The notes beneath the pieces are model-generated. The model ran no database searches, was not told the DNA's origin, and saw only the letters and a list, made by a program, of their open reading frames with translations. The position numbers and the translations under genes were made by a program. From Planotetraspora kaengkrachanensis (GTDB taxonomy: Bacteria > Actinomycetota > Actinomycetes > Streptosporangiales > Streptosporangiaceae), in contig NZ_BONV01000012.1 of the NCBI RefSeq assembly GCF_016862895.1, forward strand, positions 62,001-126,000: a stretch of 64,000 nt of DNA, read 5' to 3'. Shown in pieces: positions 18,249 to 27,486 of the stretch; position 1 is the stretch's first letter; each line of letters begins with the position of its first letter.

Positions 18249-20909
18249 TCAAGTCTCGACAGAGGCACGCTCGGCAAGGCGTCGGCGCTCAGCGGCCACG
18301 ACCTCTCGAGCGAGATCAGCCTCGGACAGGTCCACCGCCTCGGGAGTGGAGTCAGCCATGTCACTAACACGGGCGAAATCGTTAAACAGCTGCTTCTTCC
18401 CGGCTAGCAACTCGATGATCCGTTGATCGACACTGTCCTCGGACAGCAATCGGTGGACCTGCACTGACTGCACCTGACCCATGCGGTGTGCGCGGGCAAT
18501 GGCTTGGGCCTCGGTGGTGGGCTTGAGCTGAGGTTCACAGATGACGACGACGGAGGCGGACTGGATGTTGAGCCCGACGCCGCCGGCCATGATCTGGGAA
18601 ACAAGCACGGCGCCGTGCTTGGCCGACGAGAACTGGTCCACAATCTGCTGACGTTTACTCGCTGGCACCGACCCCGTCAGGGGCCCGAATACCTGCCCCG
18701 GCAGCGACCGAACAACCAGGCTCAGCACGTCTCTGAAGTAAGAGAACACGATGACCCGCCGCTCGTTCTCCCGCGCCTCGCGGACGATCTCGATCAGCCG
18801 TTGCCCTTTCTCGGACTTGGATCCCTGGAGCATGGCCGCCTGGCGCATCTCCATGAAGTTGCCACGCTCAACTGCGGCCCGGTAGTGGGCAGTGTCGGCT
18901 GAGGACATGGGCAGCCATTCCTCAATCTCGATCAGCTCTGGGAGTTCAGTTAGCACGTCTTCCTGGTTCCGGCGGAGGTACGCCGGCGCGATCTGCCGCC
19001 GAAAGGTCCTCGGGGAGAGTTCCGTGGCATCAACGGCGAGGTCGGAGCGCACGTAGGACGCCAGATTGCGGAACTCGTCGACCTTGTTCTCCAGCGGCGT
19101 GCCGGTGAGGAGGATCGCACGCTCTGAGCGCGCGATGAGTTGGTTGGTCCTGATGGTTCGCCGTGCCTGCGGATTCTTGATGTAGTGGGCTTCGTCGACC
19201 ACGATGCACGCCAGGTCACGGAGTTCCTTTAGGGCTGGCTCCCACCACGCCAGGGTCTCGTACGTCGTGACGGCGACCCCGCCATCGCGCACCCATGTGC
19301 GGGCTGCGCGGTCGCGATCCGGTCCGTGGACCCGGTGCGCTCGGAGCTTCGACTTGCTACTCACCTCGCGGACCCAGTTGGTCACCACTGCGGCCGGACA
19401 CACCACCAGGAAGTGGGCCTCACCCCGACTGCGCAGATGGGCGAGGACGGCAATGGCCTCGACGGTCTTGCCGAGGCCCATCTCGTCCCCAATGATGACC
19501 TTTCGCTGCACGAGGGCGAAGCGGGCCGCGAAGCTCTGGTAGCCGCGCAGCGACGCCGTCAGATGTTCACCGCTGAGCGCCTGGTCACGCACCGCCTTGA
19601 TGATCTCCTCTGGGAGATCCCCGTGCACCTTGTTCTCGTCCTCAGTGATAAAACCGAGCTCGGAGAGCATGGCGAAGTAGTCGGCGGGTCGGGCGAGAAA
19701 GTCATCCCACGGATCCGCGCCAACGCTATTCGGCCCGGACGCGAACGACCCGCCGAGCAGCTCAGCTCGCCGTTTGACGATTTGGATGCTTTCCAGGAAC
19801 CCTGCAGCTGCGAGCATCCTGGTCGGAATCACGAGAAGGTGACTCGTCTCGTCCCTGACAGCTGTCCGCAAAGGTGCCAGCTCGGCTGCACGCTCAAGGT
19901 CGCCTGACGCGCCCCGGGTCTGACGGGACGCATCCCAGTCGGCGAGGCAGCGCAGGAGGTGGGTGGTCTCCGGAAGCCGGCTATTGATATCAATGCGGAC
20001 CGGCATCTCGTCGTACGTCGTCTGCCATAGCGTCTGGGCGGCTCCGAGCATGCGCCACGCCGAGGTCTCCCCCACGCCTGGAAGCATCTGTAGTGACCAG
20101 CGCTGGTTCAGCACCTCCTGCACCGTGCGGATGCCCGCCTGGGAGAGTGCACCCACTCGGAGGCGGTCGCGAGTGGCCGTCTTCAACGCCTCCACAGGCA
20201 TCTCCCGCAGGATGCGCTGGACCTCCGCGCGTCGCACCTTCTCGCCTGCGTCGCGCGCAGCCGAGCGGTACAAGGCTTCGCTTGCAACGACCTTGTCGAT
20301 GACAGCCAGCGCCTCGGACAGGCCCTCGACGACCGTCCGGTCCACGACCTCGGGCTCCGAGCCGGTCCGCCGGGAGACGAGGTCGAAAAGAAGGTCCGGA
20401 TCGAGCAGCGCCTCAAACCCAAGGCGTGCCGGATCGACGGGCGCAGTAACAACGCCGAGCTGCTCCAGACGTCTGGGTCCACCACCCCCGATGATCGCCG
20501 CATGCTGATGGCGCAGGAATTCACCCGCGGCGTCCGCCGACTGCTTCTTCGCCGATCCGGCGAAGAAGCGACGCAGACTGAGCGAAGGACCGACGTCGGC
20601 GATGGCACGCGGTACATCCTCGATGAGCAGCCGCAGCAACGCATGATCGTCGGCCGTCGTCGCCGGGAGGGTAGCGCGCTCCCACAGGTATCTGACGACG
20701 TCTGCATCGCGCATCTCGAGTGGAATCACGCGCCAAGCGGCCTGGCCCGCCCGGGTGATATCCACGCTGCGTGAGCGCAGATCTCGCTCACTGCTGCTGG
20801 CGGCGTCCTGGACAGCACGGTGCCAACCCTGCACGTAGGCGGCTTGTTGACCCCACTGCGTGAAGTCCGCCACGAGGCGACGAACCTGTTCGCGCTCTGT
20901 CTTGTTCAT
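18249..20909 (-). CDS. SNF2-family helicase with helix-hairpin-helix N-terminal region
   Basis: This 886-residue protein has about 440 N-terminal residues before a compact SNF2 motor. That N-terminal part is helical and includes a helix-hairpin-helix-like element (LSQAGIRTVQEVLNQ then LQMLPGVGETSAWRM) near 255-290, which normally contacts the DNA backbone without sequence choice. The motor has motif I DEMGLGKT near 474, DEAH near 565, LTGTPLEN near 590, and C-lobe motifs SQIMAGGVGLNIQ and ARAHRMGQ, the standard SNF2 signatures. No nuclease motif is evident. It is divergent from the RapA-like helicase at 21068 with 158 bases between the starts, and mcrB lies 305 bases downstream on the same strand. 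SNF2 helicases of this kind are common in defence islands, but the partner here is not certain. Confidence 0.85.
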   Translation of the reverse strand: MNKTEREQVRRLVADFTQWGQQAAYVQGWHRAVQDAASSSERDLRSRSVDITRAGQAAWRVIPLEMRDADVVRYLWERATLPATTADDHALLRLLIEDVPRAIADVGPSLSLRRFFAGSAKKQSADAAGEFLRHQHAAIIGGGGPRRLEQLGVVTAPVDPARLGFEALLDPDLLFDLVSRRTGSEPEVVDRTVVEGLSEALAVIDKVVASEALYRSAARDAGEKVRRAEVQRILREMPVEALKTATRDRLRVGALSQAGIRTVQEVLNQRWSLQMLPGVGETSAWRMLGAAQTLWQTTYDEMPVRIDINSRLPETTHLLRCLADWDASRQTRGASGDLERAAELAPLRTAVRDETSHLLVIPTRMLAAAGFLESIQIVKRRAELLGGSFASGPNSVGADPWDDFLARPADYFAMLSELGFITEDENKVHGDLPEEIIKAVRDQALSGEHLTASLRGYQSFAARFALVQRKVIIGDEMGLGKTVEAIAVLAHLRSRGEAHFLVVCPAAVVTNWVREVSSKSKLRAHRVHGPDRDRAARTWVRDGGVAVTTYETLAWWEPALKELRDLACIVVDEAHYIKNPQARRTIRTNQLIARSERAILLTGTPLENKVDEFRNLASYVRSDLAVDATELSPRTFRRQIAPAYLRRNQEDVLTELPELIEIEEWLPMSSADTAHYRAAVERGNFMEMRQAAMLQGSKSEKGQRLIEIVREARENERRVIVFSYFRDVLSLVVRSLPGQVFGPLTGSVPASKRQQIVDQFSSAKHGAVLVSQIMAGGVGLNIQSASVVVICEPQLKPTTEAQAIARAHRMGQVQSVQVHRLLSEDSVDQRIIELLAGKKQLFNDFARVSDMADSTPEAVDLSEADLAREVVAAERRRLAERASVET

Positions 20910-21067
20910 GCCTCGCTACGGGGGATCGATGGGTTAGCGTAGGAGATGGTAAAGCACCCGCCCGCGACAGGGAATGGGATCTCCAAGTACGCAGCCAGAC
21001 CGATGCCTTGCTTGTCAGTAATGTCTGTGCTCGTCGATAAGGTCCGCAGGCAGGCTGGAGGTAGCGG

Positions 21068-24000
21068 GTGAGGCTTGAGGATCTCTCGTCGGGTGTCCGA
21101 GTAGCCGGCGTGGTGTCCGGCGAGACGGTCTCGGTGATCGCCGCACAGTGGCACGGCTCCGACGCTCTGGAGCTGACCTACAAGACCTTCGACGGGGGAC
21201 TGCGCCAGCAGGTGCTCTTCCGGGCCGATGAGATCAAGCTGAGTCTCTCCGACGCGGGCAGCCGGCCGTTCGACGCCGATGCCGAGGGATTCCGGCTGGT
21301 CGCCGAGGCGCAGCGGATCTCCTTAGCCGGACTATTCGACCCGATGCTGGCAGTGGCCACCAGCGACGTGCAGCCGTTGCCCCACCAGATCCGGGCTGTG
21401 TACGGCGAGATGCTCGACCGCACACCGCTGCGTTTCCTCCTGGCCGACGACCCGGGTGCAGGCAAGACGATCATGGCTGGCCTGTACATCAAGGAGCTCC
21501 TGCTCCGCGACGACGTGAAGCGCTGCCTGATCGTGGCCCCCGGCGGACTGGTCGACCAGTGGCAGGACGAGCTCTTCTTCAAGTTCGGCCTGCGCTTCGA
21601 CATCCTTGCCCCGGCCATGGTCGACGCCGCGTTCGGGACGAACGTGTTCGAGCAGTACCCGCTGCTCATCGCACGGATGGACCAACTCGCGCGCAACGAG
21701 GACCTGGCTGCCCAGCTCGACGACGCCGCATTCGACCTGGTCATCGTGGACGAGGCCCACCGGATGGGGGCACACTACTTCGGCGGCAAGCTGAACAAGA
21801 CCCGACGCTTTCAGCTCGGCGAGAGCCTGCGCGACCGCACCCGCCACCTGCTGCTAATGACGGCCACCCCGCACGCGGGCAAGGAGGAGGACTTCCAGCT
21901 CTTCCTCACCCTGCTCGAGCGCGACGGCTTCGAGGGCAAGTTCAAGGCCGGCGTACACCACGCGGACAGCACCGGGCTAATGCGACGCATGGTCAAGGAG
22001 GACCTGCTCACCTTCGAAGGCAAGCCCCTCTTCCCTGAACGCATCGCCCAGACCGTGCCCTACGAGCTCACCGAAGACGAGCAGGACCTCTACGAGCGCG
22101 TCACCGAGTACGTGCGCGAAGGGATGAACCGGGCCGCACGGCTGGACGACAAACGCCGCAACACCGTGGGCTTTGCGCTCACGGTGCTCCAGCGACGCCT
22201 GGCCTCCAGCCCCGAGGCGATCTACCAGTCCCTGGTCCGACGCGCCGAACGACTCAAGCGCCGCCGCGACGACCTGATCCACGGCCGCGGTGTCGCCGAC
22301 GAGCCCGCCCCGATCGACCCGGCGGACTGGGACGACGAGGAGCACAGCGCCGAAGAGGTCGAGCAGGTCGAGGAGGAACTGCTGGACGCGGCCACCGCGG
22401 CCCGCACCATCGAGGAGCTCAACACCGAGCTGGCCGACCTCGACCAGCTCATCCACGTCGCCCGCCGGGTCCGCAACCTCGACACCGACCGCAAGTGGGT
22501 CGAACTGCGCAAGATCCTGGAGGACAACGACCTCATCCACCCAGGCGCAGAGAAGCCACGCAAGCTGATCATCTTCACCGAGCACCGCGACACCCTCGAC
22601 TACCTGGCCCGCAAGATCCGCTCGATCTTCGGCAAGCCCGACACGGTGCAGGCCATCCACGGCGGTGTCCGGCGTGCCGACCGACGTGCCATCACCGAGG
22701 AGTTCACCAAGAACCCGGCCTGCCAGGTGCTCCTGGCCACAGACGCAGCCGGCGAGGGGCTCAACCTCCAGGCCGCCCACCTGATGGTCAACTACGACCT
22801 TCCGTGGAACCCCAACCGCATCGAGCAGCGCTTCGGCCGCGTCCACCGCATCGGCCAGACCGAGGTGTGCCGCCTGTGGAACCTCGTAGCCGCCAACACC
22901 CGCGAGGGCGAAGTGTTCACTCGACTGCTGCAGAAGGTCGAGGAGCAGCGCAAGGCCTACGGCGGCAAGGTCTTCGACGTCCTGGGATCGGCCTTCGACG
23001 AAACGCCGCTGCGCGAGCTGCTGATCAAGGCCATCCAGTACGGCGACCTCCCCGAGACCCGGGCCAAGATGGAACAGGTCATCGACGACTCGGTCGCCCA
23101 CGGTCTCAAGGAGCTCCTCGAGGAACGCGCACTCAGCCACGACGCCATGTCGGACGCCGACCTGGCACAGATGCAGCGGCTCATGGAGGAGGCCCGCGCC
23201 CGCCGACTCCAGCCGCACTACATCGAGTGGGCCTTCCGCCTCGCCTTCCAGCGCCTCGGTGGCCGGCTCACGAGACGTGAGCGCGGCCGCTACGAAATCA
23301 CCCACGTTCCCGCGGCCGTCCGCGCTGTCACCAAGCACGGCCCCATCGCCACCCGATACGAGCGAGTCGCGTTCGAGCTCGAGCGCATCGACGTCGACGA
23401 CAAGCCGCGTGCCGACCTGCTCGCCCCCGGGCATCCGCTCCACGACGCCGTCGCCGAGCTCACCATCACCCAACTCCGCCCCACCCTCGAGCGCGGCACC
23501 GTCCTGGTCTCCCCGGAGATCGAGGAGCCGAACCTGTTGGTCGGTGTCGTGGAGGAGGTTGTCGACGGCACCGGGGAGTCGATCGCCCGACGGTTCGGCT
23601 ACGCCTACGTCGACGCCTCCGGCCAGGTCACGCCCGCCGGCCCTGCACCGTACCTCGACTGCGTGGCTGCCCCGAACACCCCCGCCGTGGCTACAGCCGC
23701 AAAACAGGCCTGGCTTGGTGAGGCCGAGTCCAAAGCCCGAACATGGATCATCGGCCACCAGCTCAAGGAGTACCTCGCCGAGGTCTCACCTCGCCGACTC
23801 GCGGAAGTGGAACGGACTCGAACGCGGGTCGACCAGCGGCTAGCCCACGAGTCGAACCGGCTCATCGGCGAGGCAATCGCAGCTCAGGAAAAGGAGCAGA
23901 CCGGCACCAAGCCGAAGGAGAGCTTCGACAGCCTCATGCGCAAGGCACAGGACCTCCAGGTCCGCCGGGAGACCCGTCTTGCGCTGCTGGAACATCAGGC

Positions 24001-24496
24001 CCAACTGGCCACCAAGCCGCCCCGCATAATGACCGCCGCCCTCGTGCTGCCGCTGGCCATGGTCGAGACCGAGATCGCAGCGGACGCCCCCATCCAGGCC
24101 AAGGAGACCAAGGCCGTCGAGCGGCGCGGCGTCGAGCTGATACTCGCCACCGAGCGCGCGCTCGGCCGGGAGCCGCAGAAGCAGGCGTTCAACAACCCCG
24201 GCTACGACGTCCTGTCCATCCCCGCCAACGGCGGCCCCTCGATCCGCATCAAGGTCAAGGCACGCATCGAGGGAACCGAAGACTTCTACGTCACCCACAA
24301 CGAGATCATCACCGGCAAAAACGCCGTCCCCCACTACCGACTCGCCCTGGTCACCGTCAGCAAGGCCGACCCCGAGCGCGACCAGGTACGGTACGTCGCC
24401 GACCCTTTCGCCAGCGTCGACTTCGGCGACCTCTCTGCGGCTGGCATCCGCGCCAGCTGGTCGAATACCTGGACCGCAGGCACCCCGCCATTCTGA
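21068..24496 (+). CDS. RapA/SNF2-like helicase with C-terminal DUF3883-like domain
   Basis: This 1142-residue protein opens with a beta-barrel-like module. The motor follows: motif I DDPGAGKT near 128 (Pro-Gly-Ala replacing the usual Gly-Leu), VDEAH near 230, TATPHAGKEED near 266, and C-lobe ATDAAGEGLNLQ and QRFGRVHRIGQ near 560-600. It is long and charged between the lobes, as in helicases that accompany DUF1156 methyltransferases. The C-terminal ~120 residues resemble DUF3883 (NNPGYDVLS ... HNEI ... YRLALVTV). The expected IEVKGR strand reads IRIKVKAR, so the acidic residue of the nuclease-like ExK pair is Lys. GTG at 21068 has GGAGGT 5 bases upstream. No methyltransferase is found nearby. 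Confidence 0.85.
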   Translation: MRLEDLSSGVRVAGVVSGETVSVIAAQWHGSDALELTYKTFDGGLRQQVLFRADEIKLSLSDAGSRPFDADAEGFRLVAEAQRISLAGLFDPMLAVATSDVQPLPHQIRAVYGEMLDRTPLRFLLADDPGAGKTIMAGLYIKELLLRDDVKRCLIVAPGGLVDQWQDELFFKFGLRFDILAPAMVDAAFGTNVFEQYPLLIARMDQLARNEDLAAQLDDAAFDLVIVDEAHRMGAHYFGGKLNKTRRFQLGESLRDRTRHLLLMTATPHAGKEEDFQLFLTLLERDGFEGKFKAGVHHADSTGLMRRMVKEDLLTFEGKPLFPERIAQTVPYELTEDEQDLYERVTEYVREGMNRAARLDDKRRNTVGFALTVLQRRLASSPEAIYQSLVRRAERLKRRRDDLIHGRGVADEPAPIDPADWDDEEHSAEEVEQVEEELLDAATAARTIEELNTELADLDQLIHVARRVRNLDTDRKWVELRKILEDNDLIHPGAEKPRKLIIFTEHRDTLDYLARKIRSIFGKPDTVQAIHGGVRRADRRAITEEFTKNPACQVLLATDAAGEGLNLQAAHLMVNYDLPWNPNRIEQRFGRVHRIGQTEVCRLWNLVAANTREGEVFTRLLQKVEEQRKAYGGKVFDVLGSAFDETPLRELLIKAIQYGDLPETRAKMEQVIDDSVAHGLKELLEERALSHDAMSDADLAQMQRLMEEARARRLQPHYIEWAFRLAFQRLGGRLTRRERGRYEITHVPAAVRAVTKHGPIATRYERVAFELERIDVDDKPRADLLAPGHPLHDAVAELTITQLRPTLERGTVLVSPEIEEPNLLVGVVEEVVDGTGESIARRFGYAYVDASGQVTPAGPAPYLDCVAAPNTPAVATAAKQAWLGEAESKARTWIIGHQLKEYLAEVSPRRLAEVERTRTRVDQRLAHESNRLIGEAIAAQEKEQTGTKPKESFDSLMRKAQDLQVRRETRLALLEHQAQLATKPPRIMTAALVLPLAMVETEIAADAPIQAKETKAVERRGVELILATERALGREPQKQAFNNPGYDVLSIPANGGPSIRIKVKARIEGTEDFYVTHNEIITGKNAVPHYRLALVTVSKADPERDQVRYVADPFASVDFGDLSAAGIRASWSNTWTAGTPPF

Positions 24497-25180
24497 TCCA
24501 CTGGCTCTCCCCTCGGGGCGTGGAGCCCGAACCAGGAAGGGTTTGGCCGTGGCACCTACCACAAGGCGCCGGTTTCACCCCACGTTCCGGACCGGTGCCT
24601 TGGGCGATCGCTGACGCGGCCCTCCTCCGTCGAGCCTCGGCCACTGGTTCCACGCGGTGTGACGGCAACAGTGACGGCACGTCGGTCACCATAGGCTTAC
24701 GCTCGGCACCGTAAAGCACACTCCATGCCCCAGCTCACTGGCGGCCAACAGAGCGATCGTACGCCTGAAAAGCGGAGGGTCATTCCTCTACGCTCGAGTT
24801 ATGACGGATCTCGATCTCTTTGAGGCTTGAGACCTGCATCTTCTACCCTCGCACTGTCCATCAGCGCCCGGTTAATTAGGAATCGCGGCTCGACAACGTC
24901 TCCGCCGCCACGTGTAATCCCATCACCTGAGCCTGCACTATCAACGCTGAGTAACGGACTAAGAGAGCATCTCGCTGTGAACCTGTGAACGCAGATGCTT
25001 TCGCTGGAGACTCTCGGCCGTGTTTTTAAGCGCGGTCGCGAGCTGGAGATACTCAAGGTTGACACAGGCCCTGCGGGCACAGGTGCTGGAGTTGAACGCC
25101 GTACGGGATCCTTCCCTCAGTGCGCTCACCTGCCCACGAACCGACCGATTTTCGATCAAGGCCGCTAATGCGGCACTCAA
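24497..25180. other. Gene-poor stretch after the DUF3883 helicase
   Basis: No supported gene is seen in this ~680-base stretch. On the minus strand, 25180-24959 is an open frame that continues in frame from the small gene at 25181-25510 after a single TGA, beginning with TTG. It encodes a basic, helix-prone 73-residue tail and could be either a remnant or chance. Confidence 0.35.
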
Positions 25181-25510
25181 TCAAATTGCTTTAAATATGT
25201 GAAATGACTTATCGAGATCCCATTCATCCAATAAGCCCAGAGTGCTATTTTCATCGCCGGACACCATCGACGCCACCGCGAGTCGCAGCTTTGCATAGTT
25301 CATGTCCGGCCTTCGGGCCGCCCCAAGCGCATCTTCTTTACCTCCATCAATAGCCCCGATCATCCCGAGCGCCAGAATCATTCCCGTAGCCTGCCCAATA
25401 ACGGTATGAACGGCCCCACTTTCGCCCTCATCTCTAAAGTGATCAGCCATTTTCTTCAGTTCAACAACGGCAAGCGCAATCGCCAAAGTCAAGTCCTCTA
25501 TTTCTTCCAT
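25181..25510 (-). CDS. Small hypothetical protein, 109 aa, in lower-GC DNA
   Basis: I do not recognise this protein. It is mostly helical, acidic at both ends (MEEIEDLTLAIALAV; LLDEWDLDKSF), with a central Gly/Ile/Met-rich hydrophobic stretch GMILALGMIGAI that could be a membrane segment or buried helix. ATG at 25510 has AGGA about 7 bases upstream. Base composition is visibly lower in GC than its neighbours, with many A/T third positions, which points to separate transfer. It stands alone on the minus strand between the last helicase and the tRNA-Arg remnant. The frame remains open for 73 more codons after its TGA, so truncation by a nonsense change is possible. Confidence 0.5.
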   Translation of the reverse strand: MEEIEDLTLAIALAVVELKKMADHFRDEGESGAVHTVIGQATGMILALGMIGAIDGGKEDALGAARRPDMNYAKLRLAVASMVSGDENSTLGLLDEWDLDKSFHIFKAI

Positions 25511-26025
25511 AGCCTGTCCTTCTAACGCTTAGGTTCGATATCCGACAACGAGAACATCCGGCCCACGAGGACCAATACAGCGGACAAGCTACAGGAGTCG
25601 CAATCGGATGTTCTACTCCTCGCCCGACTCTCTGCCCAACCTGACACAGGAACCTCTATGTCTCGCAATAAGGGTGGCCCTGTTCATCTCAGTGCTCATG
25701 CCGTCGCGCTGGGCCTGCCCTCCACTGGACGAGGATCAGGAGGAGACGCTCGGCTACTAGGACAAGGCTGAGAGCCCAGTGACCCCCACATATGTTCCAC
25801 CAGAGGATCCGTCGAAGGAGTCGTGGACACTCTGGGACGCGCATAGTTGCCTTCCTGCCGCGCGGCTTCCGTTCCTCGGGCCTGACGGCCCTGCGGTACG
25901 GGTCCTCTTGCCAACGAGTGACTCGTGACCGACTCGGCGCGGGACCTGTGCGGGACGATCAAGCAAGGGACGGGTGCCTAGCAGTGCGTTTGTGCAGGTG
26001 AAACTATGTGAGCGGACCGTTCCGG
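25511..26025. other. Gene-free region at the edge of the defence island
   Basis: About 515 bases with no reading frame that looks coding on either strand. It ends directly at the tRNA-Arg remnant, so it may be the flank of an old integration. Confidence 0.4.
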
Positions 26026-26075
26026 CCGCGCTCTCCTAAAGCGGGTGCCGCAGGTTCGAATCCTGCCGGGGGCAC
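26026..26075 (+). repeat. 3' half of tRNA-Arg(CCT), att-site remnant
   Basis: The sequence carries an anticodon loop CTCCTAA (anticodon CCT), a variable region, the T arm GCAGGTTCGAATCCTGC and the 3' acceptor strand CGGGGGCAC. The matching 5' acceptor GCCCCCG and a D arm are absent upstream, so it is not a working tRNA. A tRNA 3' half left without its 5' half is the usual footprint of an integrase that uses a tRNA gene as attachment site. A second partial copy lies at 53685-53711. Confidence 0.7.
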
Positions 26076-26231
26076 TGTTTGACCTTGCACGTCCGCCGCT
26101 GCAACAGGTCACACAGGTAACGGAGTAACTCATCGTCGTTCCCAGCGATCCGGCGAGAAGCGGTGATGGTTCTGCATTCCTGCTCCACCGGCAACACGCT
26201 CTGCGATCACATGTGCCATCTGATGGCCGGC

Positions 26232-26749
26232 TCAGCAAACATCATCCGTGCGTCCGGCCGTCAGCCTGTACAGATGCGCCTGGATACGGCCCCGGTCCTC
26301 CGGGAAGACGCTCTCCCACTCATCCCTGAGATCGAACCACATCGGCGGCTGGCCGCTTTCCCCGACCAGTGGAACCTCACGATCGATGATCGCGGCGTAT
26401 GACAATCCCAGCGTCGCGACCAACCGGCACGATAGGAACGAACAGATACAGCCGCCGGAACAGGCAATAGCTCAGCCCGCAGCCCCGTCTCCTCAAGAAG
26501 CTCGCGGGCCGCGGCGTCTCTCGGCGTCTCATCTCGCTCAACCTTGCCCCCTGGCGGCACCCACCCACGCCAGCGATGCCTTATAAGCAGGACGTGCCTG
26601 AATGCGGGGTCAGTCACCCAGACCTCGGCTGCAAGCGGCTCCATCGGCCCGTGAAGGGCGCGCTCCAACCAAGCCCGGGCGTCATCGAACTCCAGCGCAG
26701 CGAGATGGGCATCAGCGACGGCCGCGCCCAAGGTCACTTGTCCAAGCAC
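26232..26749 (-). pseudogene. NUDIX hydrolase, frameshifted
   Basis: The N-terminal frame (from GTG 26749) has the NUDIX box WVPPGGKVERDETPRDAAARE then LLEETG, complete with the REx2EE glutamates, and runs to VSVRSYRAGW. The natural continuation (LGLSYAAIIDREVPL ... EWESVFPEDRGRIQAH) is in another frame and ends at 26232. The shift is near 26420-26430. NUDIX enzymes split nucleoside diphosphate-linked compounds. The break suggests a decayed gene, or a sequencing indel; the shift is not in a homopolymer. Confidence 0.75.
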
Positions 26750-27438
26750 GTTGTCAACCGCCTACCGCACCTTATGTAGCCGCCAGGAGCGAGGTGCTGT
26801 GCACGCTGCCCGACCGCGATGCTGGTGATCACCGCCGATAGAGGCGGTCTTCGCCGTGAGGGGGAAGTTGTCACTGGCTGGCCTGCGCTGGAGTCAGGCG
26901 CGCCTGGCGCAGCAACTGCCGCACCGACGCCTCCAGAAGACTGTCCCTCACCTATGACCGTCTCGCTGCCATCCGGCAGCAGATCGCGCTCCTGATACCA
27001 CTCCCGCATCTGGTCCGGGGTGAACTCCGACCGCTGGGGACGACTGTCATGCCGCCGAAGCGTCTCCGCGAAGGACACGTCCAGGTAGAAGAAGGCACTG
27101 ATCCCGGCGTGATCATGGCGCAGGGACTCCAGCATCGCCCCATACCGGCTGGCGGTGAGGATGCCTTCGAGCAGAACGTGATACCCGTGATCAAGGGAGT
27201 ACCGTGCGATCGTGTCGATGAGACCGATGTTCACTCCGCCATGCACGTCCCGCTCCCGCAGCAGGTCCCGCCGTACGACGTCTTGGCCGACCAACGCCAG
27301 ACCACGTCCATAGGCCACCCGCACGGCACGGGCGACACTGGTCTTCCCAGAGCCGGAGTTCCCGCGGAGAACGATCAACCTGGTGTCGTGGGATCCAGTG
27401 CACACCGTCTCAGGGTACGAACAGGTCGGGGGCGACAC
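26734..27438 (-). CDS. P-loop kinase of the AAA_33/zeta-like type, C-terminal frame disturbed
   Basis: The P-loop LRGNSGSGKTSVAR sits near residue 25-38, followed by ALVGQDVVRRDLLRE, which resembles the Asp-Arg substrate region of small zeta-toxin-like or chloramphenicol-type kinases, and a LID-like DSRPQR segment. Through ~residue 165 it reads as a normal protein. After ETVIGEG the composition becomes Ser/Pro-rich, while another frame reads DSLLEASVRQLLRQARL and stops at 26871. A single-base shift near 26945 would give a 189-residue protein with a sensible helical end. GTG at 27438 is preceded by GGAGGG. The substrate is unknown. It is divergent from the phosphotransferase pseudogene at 27487. 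Confidence 0.65.
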   Translation of the reverse strand: MSPPTCSYPETVCTGSHDTRLIVLRGNSGSGKTSVARAVRVAYGRGLALVGQDVVRRDLLRERDVHGGVNIGLIDTIARYSLDHGYHVLLEGILTASRYGAMLESLRHDHAGISAFFYLDVSFAETLRRHDSRPQRSEFTPDQMREWYQERDLLPDGSETVIGEGQSSGGVGAAVAAPGAPDSSAGQPVTTSPSRRRPPLSAVITSIAVGQRAQHLAPGGYIRCGRRLTTCLDK

Positions 27439-27486
27439 GCACTCTTTCCCTCCTCAACTGGGTGCTGCCATATGGAGGGTCACCGG

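Noticed and set aside
21977-23758. 593-codon minus-strand frame inside the DUF3883 helicase
   Set aside because: Antisense shadow with typical Val/Leu/Asp/Gly repetition; helicase motifs are on the plus strand.
26026-26075. Functional tRNA-Arg gene
   Set aside because: The 5' acceptor strand and D arm are absent upstream, so it cannot fold; kept only as a 3'-half remnant.
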